From Sipunculus nudus (Eukaryota; Annelida; Sipuncula; Golfingiida; Sipunculidae): a stretch of 64,000 nt of DNA. A model generated the notes under the pieces. It did no database searches. It saw only the letters and a program-made list of their open reading frames with translations, and was not told the origin of the DNA. The position numbers and the translations under genes are program-made. The first letter of the stretch is position 1. Each line of letters begins with the position of its first letter. Where the stretch lies: positions 50,135,340-50,199,339 of the forward strand of contig CM049322.1 of NCBI GenBank assembly GCA_026874595.1. Direction: 5' to 3'. Shown here one piece after another: positions 10,591-22,382 of this stretch.

Positions 10591-12135
10591 TATTTAAATA
10601 TTTCACTAGAAAAACATATGATAAAAAACATGAAAATAACTGGTTTGTCATTCTTCTGGTGATTTCTTTTTCAATTCCTTGCAAGTGCTAACTTTCTCAA
10701 GAGTTGATTTGGAAAGGTAGCCGGGCTTGAAATAACTCTGAGATATAATAGACTTATAAAAGCCTCTGGGATAATCCAAAATAAAAATGACTAAATGTTT
10801 TTTATAATCCTCTCGGTGTTATCTTTTAAACCATGCAAAATAGAGCTCATCAGATTTTATGGGTTTTTTTTCTGTTAGAAAGTGATTGTATATTTATATA
10901 ATTATGAACTTATAAACCTAAATTCGTATTTTCTCCATAAAAAAACCAACATTGAATATTACTTAGTTTTATTTTGGAATATGAAAGTTCAAAATACAGA
11001 AGGGCCTAGTTGTGAAATAATCATTGTAACAAACAATTCTTTCAGGAGTCTTTATCACACAGCTAACATTCACGCTGAACAGTGAAACTTTACATAGTTA
11101 AACAAACTCTATATCTTAAATACATTATAATCTGTTACCTTTGCTGCTGATTTTATATGTTTAACTTTACTAAGTGCCCACTGGTCATAATGCTCTAATT
11201 CTTATCTACTAAGGAGAGTTCAAGAGAACCTGTATATACACAATGTCTGAACAACCCAGGTCTAGCGATAGCGAGTTGTGCATTGATATATATCACACTG
11301 ATAATGGCAGTCTGTTATTCACCAAAAGAAACTTAAAAGTCTTAGATTATCTTTTTGCATTGTTCATAATCGCGAATAATGATGGAAAAATAGAAAAGGA
11401 AACTAAGAAATACCATTTCAGCTCTAGCCCATAATAATCGGCAAGCTACATATAGATTAAATTTTCTTACCATTAAGAAAAAAACCCCAGAAATATACCG
11501 CAGAAGATAGGTAAACATAAATGGTGCCATCTGTAGTTTATATACTCTTAAAAGTCACATGATCAATGTTTGGTAAAGCACATTACAAACTGTAGGTAAA
11601 ATCAAATATAAATTACAACACAATAAGCCAATATAAGTTTCACTACGCTAAGATAACGCTATCCCTCACATAAAAGCTATTTTTTTATTTCCTGACTTGA
11701 GTAGAAAGAACCGAAAAAAATTGACAATTTTCGATACTTGAAACTAACACTGACATACCAGTCATGGGATCATCGTGCTGGGAAACTGGTCAAAACATGA
11801 ATACAAACACTTGTGATCAACAAAGTTGAAATAAAATCTTATCTATAAAATCTTATAAGAAAAATCCTATAATAATTCAGCACACCTCATACGTATTTAG
11901 TCATCCTTTGATCATCCCCAATGAATAAGCCATGGAACGAAAAGAGTTTCTTGGCTTGCACAAGTAAGGACTACTTATAGCTCTCTAACCAATTACAAGT
12001 CCAATGATCAATATTACCACAGAACTTGGAGCTGACAGTTGCGGCAGTTCCTGCTGTATTTTGTTACGGACATAACGTTTTATCTGTCGACGTATTCTAT
12101 ATATATATAGGAGTATTTTTCTTAAGGATGAGGCC
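10591..12135. other. Arm B non-coding segment
   Basis: Mirrored by about 32940-34520, with only scattered substitutions and 1-bp indels. It contains short chance frames (10882-11085, 11243-11434). Nothing is recognised as a gene. Confidence 0.4.
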
Positions 12136-12262
12136 GAAGCGGGGGGGGGGGGGGGTCCATGAGGTCCGCTCCCCTCCCCCTTTCCAGTCGCCACAATTTT
12201 TTTTAAGAGTTTCAGACTAAGTTTTGTGTCCTGGACCACCCCCCCCCCCCGCTTCCGGACCT
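12136..12262. repeat. Small inverted repeat with opposed G and C runs
   Basis: CCGAAGCGGGGGG at about 12134-12155 is inverted as CCCCCCGCTTCCGG at about 12239-12258, around a 90-bp centre. The left arm here has about 260 bp (12166-12427) that the right arm lacks, so this may be a small hairpin insertion of poly-G type. Confidence 0.4.
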
Positions 12263-12579
12263 AGGGACATAAGAAAGTATAACTGTAGGTGCATACACCT
12301 ATTGATCATAAATGATACATCATTGATAAGATTATTTTGCTGGATATAAGTTTGGCATATAATATTGTATGAAGTAAATTTAAATAACCACTCCTTTGTT
12401 GTTTTATCTAGGGGTGAGTGTAACTATAAGAATGTATTAATTGAGCAGTATACACCCAGTGGTTATAAATATAGCATGTCATACTGAAACATATGGTTTA
12501 AGCTATCATTTGAGACCAAATTTAACTGTATACGTTTTGCATATTAAGTAGTATGGGGCTTATAACAACACTCTAAAAA

Positions 12580-12700
12580 CGGATTGGTTGAAACAGCTAC
12601 CAATTTAATTGGTTGAAGCAGATATTGGTTAAAATCAACCAAATATTGTTTGAGTAGAGCCCAGAATATTGGTTGACACCGACGGTTGCCCGCAAACTGA
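12580..12700. repeat. Left subterminal repeats of the CACTA-like element
   Basis: GGTTGAAACAGCTACC, AATTGGTTGAAGC, TTGGTTAAAATCAACC and TTGGTTGACACCG occur in succession. They are probable transposase-binding repeats, as in other CACTA elements (inferred from position and repetition). Confidence 0.6.
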
Positions 12701-12830
12701 TAATCTGATACAAAGTAACATTTAGATTTGTTTCTGACACGGGGGCACGTGCGCGATTGCCTTTCCTTATTGGACGCTGCATAGGAGCTGTGTGTTTGTC
12801 CACGTGTTTTGTAGCGTCTTCTAGTTCAAC

Positions 12831-12918
12831 ATGGACAAATTTGTGAAGAAGATACTTGAAAAGTTGAAGTTGAAGCAGGAGCAAGGGACCTGGGTGTTTT
12901 TCACATGTCATATAAAGG
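12831..12918 (+). pseudogene. First coding exon of a decayed intron-containing gene in the CACTA-like element
   Basis: Following CTTCTAGTTCAAC, an ATG opens MDKFVKKILEKLKLKQEQGT and continues WVFFTCHIK for 29 codons plus one nucleotide. It ends at a consensus donor (AAAGG|GTAAGG, GT at 12919). The leftover G is completed by AT at the acceptor at 15080, giving an Asp codon, so the phases agree across the intron. The basic, heptad-like KILEKLKLK stretch may be helical. I do not recognise the family. The element's own accessory protein or a captured host gene are both possible. Confidence 0.5.
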
Positions 12919-12919
12919 G

Positions 12920-13500
12920 TAAGGCTTATTTTTCTGGTTAGATTTCACTGGCTTTGGTATTTAATTTGGCTGTAAAGTATTTTCAGAACTGACTTTAACC
13001 AGTGCATTTAGTTTTAAACCGACACGCTAAATTCATTGCCGTCATGATCGATTGATGATGTAAAAAACATTAGATCACTTCATTAGGATCCAATAACATC
13101 TTGCAAGTCATCCGATTCTAAAAATGTTCATATTCCAAAGAGAAAATGTTCTTTTATTTTTTTGTACCCTTCTTAATTTTTCTTATGAATATGAAGCAGT
13201 GTTTTGGTGTAAATAAAAATTAATGGCTGACTGTTCTGCGACAGGGAGCACGATACGAAGGGAAACCATGCATACTGTCAAATAGTGCGCATGCGCAGAC
13301 TAAATTTATTTGTTTGACAGATGTTAGAAGAAACATAGGCGTGGCCCGTGGGAACATCATTTCTTTAAAATATATATATAATATATAATCCTATAGGAAA
13401 TCTTTACAGAAGGACACTAACCTTGGGCCAAGTTGGCCCATACAAAATGTTTAAGAAAAAATAAAGAGATTTCAGGTAATTTTACACAATTAAAATTTAA

Positions 13501-13534
<34 letters not shown>

Positions 13535-13874
13535 GCATATGGGCAAAACTATTCCATTAAATTGCCCCCACCCCAACTTTCAATTTATGTGTGGGGTGTG
13601 TCTGTGTGTGTGTGTGGGGGGGGGGGGGGGGCCTTCGGTTCCAATGCCTTTAATATGTCATATGCCCCTTCTAATAAATATTTAAATGTTTAATATGAAT
13701 AGAAATTAAGTACAAATAAAATGAAATATTAAAAACATGTTTGTGTGACGTCACAGGAATATAAAACAAATATATTCCTTTATAAAATAACATTAAAACA
13801 GTAACATCTTCAAAAGATATTTTAAAGAATATATATTTATATATATATATGCTTTATAAGTATATACTAAATAA

Positions 13875-13916
<42 letters not shown>

Positions 13917-15078
13917 TTACATATATATATTATAGTGTATATATAATATTAATATGTGTGTTTATATATGTTTATATTGTCATATATAGTGTCTTTTCAC
14001 AGGCTTTCTTATTAATTGTTGGTGTGGTCCAATTTAAGTTTCATCATTTTACACAGCATGTTCATTTCTTTCGGGTCACCCTGTGTTCTGTGTGCAGGAA
14101 AACCCTGGCCGCTTGGAATAAAAGGGTCAAGGCCAAGAAGTCATGTGTCAGATAAAACCCAAATCATGTCTTTTTCAGTGCAAATGTAAACCTGACTCAA
14201 ACGACTTACAAGAATAATGATTTACTTACCTAGAACATGATCAAGGTAAGAGGAGGCAGGTTTTGCCTATATTTTATTGGAGACCCAACAGGATTTAATC
14301 CAATTCCAGTGAGAATATCAACTTGTCAGCTTCTCAGTGCCATACAATTTATTCCTTTCATTCTTTATCAGTGGAACTTGAACATCATTGCAGTGGCATA
14401 AGACCAGTTAAATAGTTACATGGGCCAACACACCTTTGGTGCAGAGAATACCAAGTGCGAGCGTACATGTTTGGTCTGAAAGAGCATGTCACGCATAACT
14501 GAGCAGGGGCTGAAGTGCTGGACATGCATGCACCGTCATGTTTTTTTTCATAAATTATCAAACATAGGTAGGGCAATTCAAATAAGGAAACTTACAACGG
14601 TATTAAAAAAATATACCGGTATGTGTATTTAATATATATATATATGTGTGTGCATGTGTATTATATATATATATATATATATATAATTATATATATATAT
14701 AATCACTTAAATTACAAGTTGGTGCAATATGACATGAAGCCTAGTTGTTTTCCAAGTGTGCACAATGTGATCAAAAATAAAAGGTTCCCCTTCTTCTATT
14801 AAACAGTACAAAATTGTTTTCCCCTTTAAAGAAAAAATGTTCCATTTCTTGAAAAATAGAATAACTCTTGGTAGTAAGTATTAAAACAGAACATTTCACT
14901 GGTAAAGAGGAAACTGTTATTTTAGTAGAAGTAGTTTTAATAAGTAGTTATTCTGACTTGTTTTCCTGCAAAAAAAATGCAAATTGAATCCCAATGAATC
15001 AGCTCTGCCTGGGGCCTGCTTAATACAGATTCATACGGTATATATAGTATTTCTGAGTACCGGTAATTTTATGTTACA
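12920..15078. other. Intron-like stretch with AT and GT microsatellites
   Basis: Contains (AT)n at about 13503-13531, 13866-13915 and 14630-14705, a GT run ending in poly-G at about 13590-13631, and AT-rich filler. A possible exon scrap reads RKTLAAWNKRVKAKKSCVR at about 14094-14152, next to TGTGCAG. Its phase does not fit the neighbouring exons, so it is not annotated as one. Confidence 0.45.
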
Positions 15079-15079
15079 G

Positions 15080-15229
15080 ATCCAGACACTGCCTCCATCA
15101 AGCTCGAGACCAAGTGGCTCCAGCATTAATATCAGAAACTGAGAGAGAGGATGCACGAGTACATGGCAGAGACAGGGTGTCGAGGTTACCCTGGATTTGT
15201 GGAGAAGAAGGCCCATGTTTGGATATAAA
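15080..15229 (+). pseudogene. Second exon fragment of the CACTA-internal gene
   Basis: An acceptor TTTTATGTTACAG precedes 15080. In phase with the first exon it reads DPDTASIKLETKWLQH, then an in-frame TAA at 15127-15129. It continues in the same frame as YQKLRERMHEYMAETGCRGY and PGFVEKKAHVWI before a TAA beside a potential donor (AAA|GTAAAT, GT at 15230). Protein-like composition on both sides of one stop suggests a decayed exon and not a chance frame. No family recognised. Confidence 0.45.
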
Positions 15230-15300
15230 GTAAATGAGATATCTAAGGTTTGCTAATCCTGACAGCCAGTGGCGTCAATTTATCTTGAAGTTCCAGCACT

Positions 15301-15330
<30 letters not shown>
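15301..15330. repeat. Poly-G tract, about 30 bases
   Basis: Uninterrupted G homopolymer, one of many G or C runs of 10-44 bases in the window. Its length is unlikely to be exact in an assembly. Confidence 0.9.
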
Positions 15331-15335
<5 letters not shown>

Positions 15336-15649
15336 CAGACACACACATAAGGGTCTGTATGACACATTTTCTAAATCCTGGATCCGCCCTTGTATATGGG
15401 TAATTACTTCCTGATTTTCTATTAAAAAATCTATATTACAATCACCAGTCCTACCAGTGAAAATACTCTTTCAGATGATACTATAATCCCAATGGATCTT
15501 TAGGCTAAAGGTAAACAAGTTACTAGTGACGTGTTGCATGCATGATCCTGTTTACAATGTACAGATTCTTCAACCTGAGAATAACAAGTCTCCTACAATA
15601 ATAATATGAAAAGCCAGAGGCACCCAATCTTTTTCATCATGTAAATGAT

Positions 15650-17375
15650 CAGGGCCCGACAAAAATTTTTTTTGCTGACTAGCCCATGGGCTAGTCAAGT
15701 TTGATTTTTGACTAGCCCACAGAAAAATTTCACTAGCCCAGTATGTTTCAACAAAATTAAACTTAAAATTAAATATCATAAAAATAATCTGATGAAAATG
15801 AGACATTTTGGCCATGATGGCGTCCAGGGAATTCAAATAGACAAAATATGTGAATTCCTTTATACATGCATTCATGTTTGTGTCTTGTATTAACACTATT
15901 CATGAGATGTATTCATTTGTTTTGATGTTTGCAAAATAGTGAAAACAAGACCTTTATTATTAAAATTTAATGGTGTCACCAGTATTGAGAAAACATGAAA
16001 AATGTGTACCCCTTCCCCACCATCCCGGATTTAGAATTTAAAATTGCCCAAAATGTATCTTTTGATTACAAAAATGCAGCGTGCACCTCAAGGTTGCAGA
16101 GAAAATCTTGTCTCCTGATCTGCTCGTCGTTGTTTCCATTTTTTTTTTATTTTGCAATAAACCAGTTATCTTAAAATATCTCAACAGATTCATAACAAAC
16201 TGCCTTTGAGGTATTCAAAAATGTTCCTTGACTTATACAATTGTCAGTCTATTCTAAATCTTAATCTTGGCTGAAAATTGTTACTTTCTGGAATTTTCAA
16301 GAAAATATCAAAATATTTTCACCAATTACCTGTGATCATAATTGTTAATGTCATGTTCGTTGCCCCTATGCTCATTTGAAAATCTCGCTGGTCAACTGAA
16401 TTGATTTCGAAAAATTCGAAGGTACAACGTGAACATGTGCCCGTTTTGGATAAAAATAACATGAAAACAAGTGATTTTCGTTTTAAACTGAGGTGGGTTG
16501 ACGATCGGTGATCTGCCAGAGAAATCTCGTGACTCGTTTTGATCCCGTCGGCTGTCATGAAGAGCTCACGCAAAACAGATTGAATGGGACAAGTGGCTGT
16601 TCCTTTTACCGTACACTGCGCACAGCTGTTCAATTTAATTTTTAATAGATGAACAGGGAAGTACAGCACAGAACGGAACAGCTTACTGGAGCGCCACCGT
16701 GTGTTTGTTTAAGAGACTAAGTCCATGTTCTATGTGAAAACGCACGCAACCGCGTATTACATCGGATTTGTTCCCACTGGCAGTTTGACATTTTGGTCTC
16801 TACAGTTCATCAAATAGTAGAAATATTACTGCTGAAATGAATTGTGTTATTATATTATACTGTGTAAGATAAAACAAGCCAAATATCTTTGAATAACTTT
16901 TGAGACCAGCTAGCATAAAAGTCAGTACTACCAACCGTGTCCATCAACAAGTTCTGCTGCTGGCCTCGCGGTTCACTACAGGAAAAATGTCAAAGTTGAA
17001 AGAAAAGAAACTGCAGGGGACAGTATCGACGCTAATTGTAGCACGAAAGTGGTCCCAAGGAAGGTGGAAAGATGATATTCAGACATTTTGGCAGCAAGAA
17101 TTTTCACACATTTTGTCATCGAAATTTTGGCGCGAAGGAAAAATCGTTCGCGCAAGAAGCATTTTGCCTAACCTTCGCCGAATGAAACGATCCTCCTCGC
17201 AGTTGATCTGTTCAAATTTTAATGTCATTAGATCCCTGTTGGGGTTTTAGAGTGTGTGTAAGGATTAACTCGTTTATGACTAGCCCATCGGACTTACCAG
17301 CCTAGACTTTAGGGTAGTCCGATGGCGAAACTTGGGTAGCCCCGGGCGTCGGGCTATAGGGTTTGTCGGGCCCTG
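15650..17375. mobile_element. 1.73-kb nested element with CAGGGCCCGACAAA termini
   Basis: Ends read inward are CAGGGCCCGACAAAAAT (15650) and CAGGGCCCGACAAACCC (17375). Flanks GTAAATGAT and TTAAATGAT agree at 8 of 9 positions, so the target duplication is 8-9 bp. Subterminal CTAGCCCATGGGCTAG palindromes lie near the left end (about 15680-15720) and related CTAGCCCATCGGAC near the right. CAGGG-type ends with about 8-bp duplications suggest a hAT-like non-autonomous element. Frames at 16319-16669 (minus) and 16900-17250 (plus) are unrecognised. The block 16320-16680 resembles part of the TA element at 4560-4960. Confidence 0.75.
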
Positions 17376-17495
17376 TTAAATGATTTCATTATTTTACTTT
17401 GTGTAGGTGAATTCAAGGTTTTATATAATACCTGATCTATCAGTAAACTATTCCAAGCAAACTGATTCTTGATTTGGCTAACTTGACATTCATAG

Positions 17496-17663
17496 GTAGA
17501 GGGATACTTCTTTGGAATATATCTGGATGAGGAGGCATGATGGAGTTGATGGCTGAATGAGATGACATGGCAGCCATCCTGAAGGATAAGAACCAGGTGG
17601 CAGTGAAATACCCAGACAGCATGAAGATGTTAGCTGGTTTGAATTCATCTGAGCCAGCAGAAG
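17496..17663 (+). pseudogene. Exon fragment of the CACTA-internal gene
   Basis: The best-preserved part (17561-17663) reads DDMAAILKDKNQVAVKYPDS then MKMLAGLNSSEPAE. It is followed by one G and a donor GTAATC at 17664. Upstream in the same frame two TGA codons interrupt it (17528 and 17558), so it is decayed or the true exon start is internal. The leftover G plus GT at the acceptor 20879 gives Gly, matching the next exon's phase. The protein family is not recognised. Confidence 0.5.
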
Positions 17664-17912
17664 GTAATCTTGGACCACCTTATAAGTAGCTGTATAGTTC
17701 TTTTTGAAATATTGTACATGATTTTAATCTGTCTGCTAATCAGTTGAGTACGGTGGTACAAGTTTCAGTATCTTGTCCATCTTCTGTAACAATCATGGCT
17801 TTCATGGCCCGTCCAAGACAAGCACACTACTTCTAGGCTATGATTTTAACTTTCCACCTCCCAGGTATAAATCATGTGTTCTACCTGTTAGACTACAGAA
17901 GCTGCCTAAATT

Positions 17913-18180
17913 TTTTTTAGCTCAGCTGACTATACGTTATCTGAGCTATAGTCATTGTCCATTGTCCGTCGTCTGTCCGTCTGTTAGATTGGCACATTTT
18001 GAAATCATTAGACCTATGAATCCAAAATTTGGCATACTGTTAGATGTCCCCAAAATCTCCTACCAAACCGGAAACTGGGTCACTGCGACTTCATTCCTTC
18101 GAGAAATTAAGGAAAAACCTCAGGTTTCCATTAAAAACCTACTATCACACTTCAGGACTGCCTTATATCAAAACCACTGA
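17913..18180 (+). repeat. Molluscan-type dispersed repeat (TTTTAGCTCAGCTGACT)
   Basis: Begins TTTTTTTTAGCTCAGCTGAC, then ATCTGAGCTATAGTC and GTCCGTCGTCTGTCCGTCTG, followed by a conserved body (CCAAAATTTGGCATACTGTTA, in part). Minus-strand 45125-45436 carries the same body (ATCTAACTGTATGC...AAAACTTTGGATTCATAGG). The family is widespread in molluscs as I recall it. Its mode of movement is unclear from the sequence. Confidence 0.7.
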
Positions 18181-19453
18181 TCTGTCTGTTTTTCTTTCTT
18201 AATATTTACCAGAAGTACTGGTATTCTCCTATATATTTTCCATATACATGCTGGAAATTAAGTCTTTTAGTGTAATTTCTTCAAGTTGTGGGCCCGAATA
18301 TAATTGACTTTGTAAATTAAAAATTCAGGAAATTTACTCACCCTGCATGAAAATTTTGGAAGGTAGTGACCTTTCGTTCAAGTATATAACTTTGTTTAAA
18401 TTAAGATTCAATTGTATACCCAAGATTAGATCTGAATTATTAAATTTTTTTAAATTATTAGCATAAAAATAGAATCAGTACCTTCAATTTGACCATGGCA
18501 CGGTTTTTTTTTTCCTGTGAGTACTGTTGATTAAATTTTCACAGCATGTAAACTTAAGTATTTAATTTGTTTAAACCTGAAATTAGAAAATAAAAGCTAA
18601 AAATTTAGGCTAATAATTGAATTTTTTTTGTTCAGGCTCTTATTATAGTCACATGCTTTGTCCAGATGCAGGCAGCCCACTCCTGGTCACTTAAGTTAAG
18701 TTAGCTATGCCAGAGTTCCTCATTTGTTACAGGTCACTGGGGGAGATCCCCTGCTGTGACAGGTGTACAGTTATTCTCATATCAACTCCACCCTCCACCC
18801 CCCCCCCCCCCCCAACCCTACCCACCAAGTGTTATGCAGTAATTGTTATTGTTTGCCCTGTATTTCCTCAACTGTAATGCTGTTTCCACTCCAATATACA
18901 AAACTTTCCTTGAATGAGTAATTCATTGAGTAATCCAGAAGAAGCCATTTGGGTTAATGTAGCCTTTCTAAAGAAATGCCTTTCTAAAGAAATCAATTTC
19001 CTTTTAAATGATTTTAAAATATTAAAATTAAACCCATCAGTATGCATAAATTTATAAAAAATGAAGCAAATTACAGATAAATAAAGGCACAATTAAAAAT
19101 TGTGAAATCTGTATTATATGAAAGTATTATTTTTAGATATTTATTGTTTTGCAAATTTAAGAAATATATTTGTGTGGTTAAAAAAATAAATATGCATTTG
19201 TATGCATGATGTGGGGTTATCTGACAAGATTGAGATATATGATGATGCAATTTAGAATTATGAATTTACTTTTATATTCAGATATATATGTTACATTGGG
19301 AATGTATAGAAATATATACTTAAAATTAAAAAAAATTGATGTGATAAAAAAAATGAGGATCTAATACAAACATTTGTTCATTATTTTCCTGCCTCAGCAG
19401 AACTGGAGATCAGGCTTTGTTTGCCCTGTATGTATATGCAGAAGTGTTGTTAA

Positions 19454-19454
<1 letters not shown>

Positions 19455-19498
<44 letters not shown>
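19455..19498. repeat. 44-base poly-C tract
   Basis: Longest homopolymer in the window, uninterrupted C from 19455 to 19498. Confidence 0.9.
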
Positions 19499-19499
<1 letters not shown>

Positions 19500-20878
19500 C
19501 TACCATTGATTCCTTTGCACCTGTGCAAGTGTGTAAAATTTATTTCATTTAAAAAACAATTGGATTAGAAAAAATTAAGATCTAATTGAAACACATTCTT
19601 GCTTCAGGAGAATGGAACATAAAGTGATCAGCTCTGTCTGTCCATCATCTCTCTGTTATCATTAAATATATATTTATTATGATATTTTTCCTATAAAGCA
19701 CTGTTGAAATAACTTTCATATGCTGTATGTGTATGGATTTAAGCTATTAAAGTCTGAAATTTTAAAACAACTTATATACTCAATTGTGTAATATTTCAGA
19801 TGTTAAACTTTAAAAAAAAAAGATATAATAAAAAATTAAGAAATAATTGAAACATATATTATCAGTCTGTCCTTTTTTAAAATATAAGCAATTGTGAATG
19901 AACTTTTTTATTCTGTAAGCTTTGTTGATTTAAGTGAAAATCCTATGTCTATACACTTTGATAATACAGAGTTGTTGTTACTCCGATCATACCACCCCCA
20001 CACCACCACCAAGTCCTTACACCTGTGGACTGGGAACATAAGTTATATTTCAACTGTATACATTTAATAAAAAAAAAATACATATATTTAATAATATAAA
20101 AAAATATAAATAAAAAAATAGACCCAATCGAACAAATGTGTAAACTACTGTACTGTCATCAATTTATCAAAAAGCCAACCAATGATTATGGTAATAATAT
20201 ACATCTTATGTTCACAAACTGCTCACATGCTTTAATTTTAACATTAGAAAACACATGGTCAGGTCACAAAATATTATTTGCAACAATTTCTTACTCATCA
20301 ATACAAACCAATCATATCATCCAGCCATGGTCTATATTACCTCTTCTTATCAGACATTACCTCCATTTTCAGATTATTACCTCAAGGTCAGCTTCAGCTG
20401 AGCACTGTGACTGATGGATCCCTTGTTGTTTATACAGAGGTTCCAGATGGATTTTTTAAGAGTGACATGTATGTGCCTTTTTATAAATCTGCTCTCTTAC
20501 ATCTTTATATATGTATAATAAAGCTGATGTAATGGTCTCTTTTAAACCTGTTTCTGACTCATCATTAACATTTTAAACAGTTTTAAATGCATTTCATGGA
20601 GAAAAATGAATAATGGACACATTTAACTTTTAAATAGTCCCTTTATCAATCACTCCATATGACCACTCATGTGTTATGGTATATATATCTACAAGGAAGG
20701 TTATCAAACCAGTTTGCTTCAAAATCTTGACCACTGCATGATCAGCAGGATCATGATTTTCATAATGCCTGTGGACATTCCATGAAATTTGTTTATTGGT
20801 CGAGAAACTAATTTTTTCGTAGTAAATCTGTTATTGTCCTACAAGTTGACATTCTGTTATATTCCTGGTTTCTTTCAG

Positions 20879-20992
20879 GTGCCATTAGTGCTATGATGCT
20901 TCGTTTACTGCCAAAACTGATTCCAGCGCAGGGGAAGAAATGCCAAGCCCACCATAGCAGAAGCAAAGGCAGCATTTATTGATATTCAGAAG
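20879..20992 (+). pseudogene. Exon fragment of the CACTA-internal gene with a frameshift
   Basis: An acceptor TGGTTTCTTTCAG precedes 20879. In phase with the exon ending at 17663 it reads GAISAMMLRLLPKLIPAQG. A 1-2-nt shift is then needed to continue as RNAKPTIAEAKAAFIDIQK, which ends exactly at a donor AAG|GTATAT (GT at 20993). Two protein-like halves, matching phase and good splice signals support a real exon, now frameshifted. The family is unrecognised. Confidence 0.55.
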
Positions 20993-22330
20993 GTATATAC
21001 TGATTTAGGCTTTTAGATTCCTTACAATTCTAGAAATAAGAGCTATCATTCAATTGAGAATAATCGATATTGTGTTAAAGGGAATATTTATGTAGCACCA
21101 TTTTTAGCTCAGATGACTACCTGTATATACATTATGGTCAGATATAGCTATGGTCATTTGTCCATTATCGGTCTGGTTGTCAAGCTCGATCTCCGTTTAC
21201 ATGCCACGTTTCAAAACCACTGGGACCAGTGAATACAAAATTTGACATCCTGGTAGATGTCCTTATTTTCTAACAAATCTGAATATTAATTTAAGGAGAG
21301 AAACCTCCATTTTTTCAGTAAAAGCCAATTGTTGCACTTTAGAGTCAAAAATTGGGTCAAAATTGTACAATTTGTAGCAGTTATTTACCCAAATAAAATG
21401 TATCTTGTGAAAACATCAGGAAAGATATCGACTTACTTTACATGATAGATGTTGAAGATAAGAGTCGTTATAGCGTATAAGAGCGTATAACATATTTTTT
21501 TATAAAAAAAATTTTCAAACATATAACAGATTTTTTTATAAAAAAAATTTTCAAGCATATAACAGATTTTTTTTTTTAATTTTGTTCAAGCATATAACAG
21601 ATTTATATTTTCTAGCATATAACAGATTTTTATAATCTTTTTAAGTTATTGTCATAAAGGTAAAATCAGAACTTTAAATTTTGTCCAACCTTGGCCATTG
21701 CACATTTGCTTTCCTGTCAGCACTGTTGACATTTTGTATGTACAAAATGCAAAGATTAAAACTATTATAATATGAAAATTCGATAGCAATTTGTCAAAAA
21801 CTGTAGGACATTGTGATCTTTATTCTGTGAGATACGGGCCGAAAACATAATTTTGAGCAGCCTGAAAGACTGACAGGGCATATATTTAACCATTAGGCCA
21901 TTCATACTCAATATCTAGGGAGGTCTCCTTTGAATCCCTGAAGTTTGGACACTATGACTAATGTTCTGTCAACTCTAAGAAAGTACATGGTTTTAGCATT
22001 GAAATTCAGATAAGCAAAACAAATGGTTTGGAACTTTCTAACTTTGAAATTTTGGAAATTGGGCAAATCTCCATCACCTGAAATCATGTTTATGATGACC
22101 CATATTCTGTTGTATTTCTTCTTGTATTATTGTACAATTGCAAGATATGCACAGATCGACTAATTTAATATCCATTGATGATAGGTAGTCTATCATCATC
22201 ATGACAAACTGTTATCATGTAATTGCATGATTTGTCACTGTTTAGGTCTCGCCCTCTTGTACTTCCTTGTGCATGAAGTAGGCCTATATCACAAGCAGTT
22301 ATAAGGGGTTGGATTAAAATTGTGTGTGTG

Positions 22331-22382
<52 letters not shown>

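Larger units (their letters stand above)
6409..12568. repeat. Palindrome arm segment B (left)
   Basis: Reverse complement of 32759-38968. Matching landmarks are the (TAA)n tract at about 6946-6970 with (ATT)n at about 38411-38433, the LINE remnant, the 106-codon frame, and the G-run near 12140 with the C-run near 32915. Left-only sequence: about 9247-10590 and about 12166-12427. Right-only: the element at 34753-36351. The octamer AACCAGCT at 6409-6416 is the unoccupied equivalent of the Merlin target in the right arm. Confidence 0.9.
17664..20878. other. Intron-like stretch holding dispersed repeats
   Basis: Includes a molluscan-type TTTTAGCTCAGCTGACT repeat (17913-18180), C runs (about 18797-18814 and the 44-base run 19455-19498) and recurrent words of the type CAGCAGAA..GGAGAT..AAAGTGAT..CTCTGT (about 19397, 19606 and again at 22672). 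The last suggests a degenerate internal tandem repeat. No gene is recognised. The frames at 20136-20532 are chance AT-rich frames. Confidence 0.4.

Noticed and set aside
16319-17250. Transposase in the CAGGGCCCGAC element
   Set aside because: The two 116-codon frames show no DDE, BED or hAT dimerisation motif that I can recognise.
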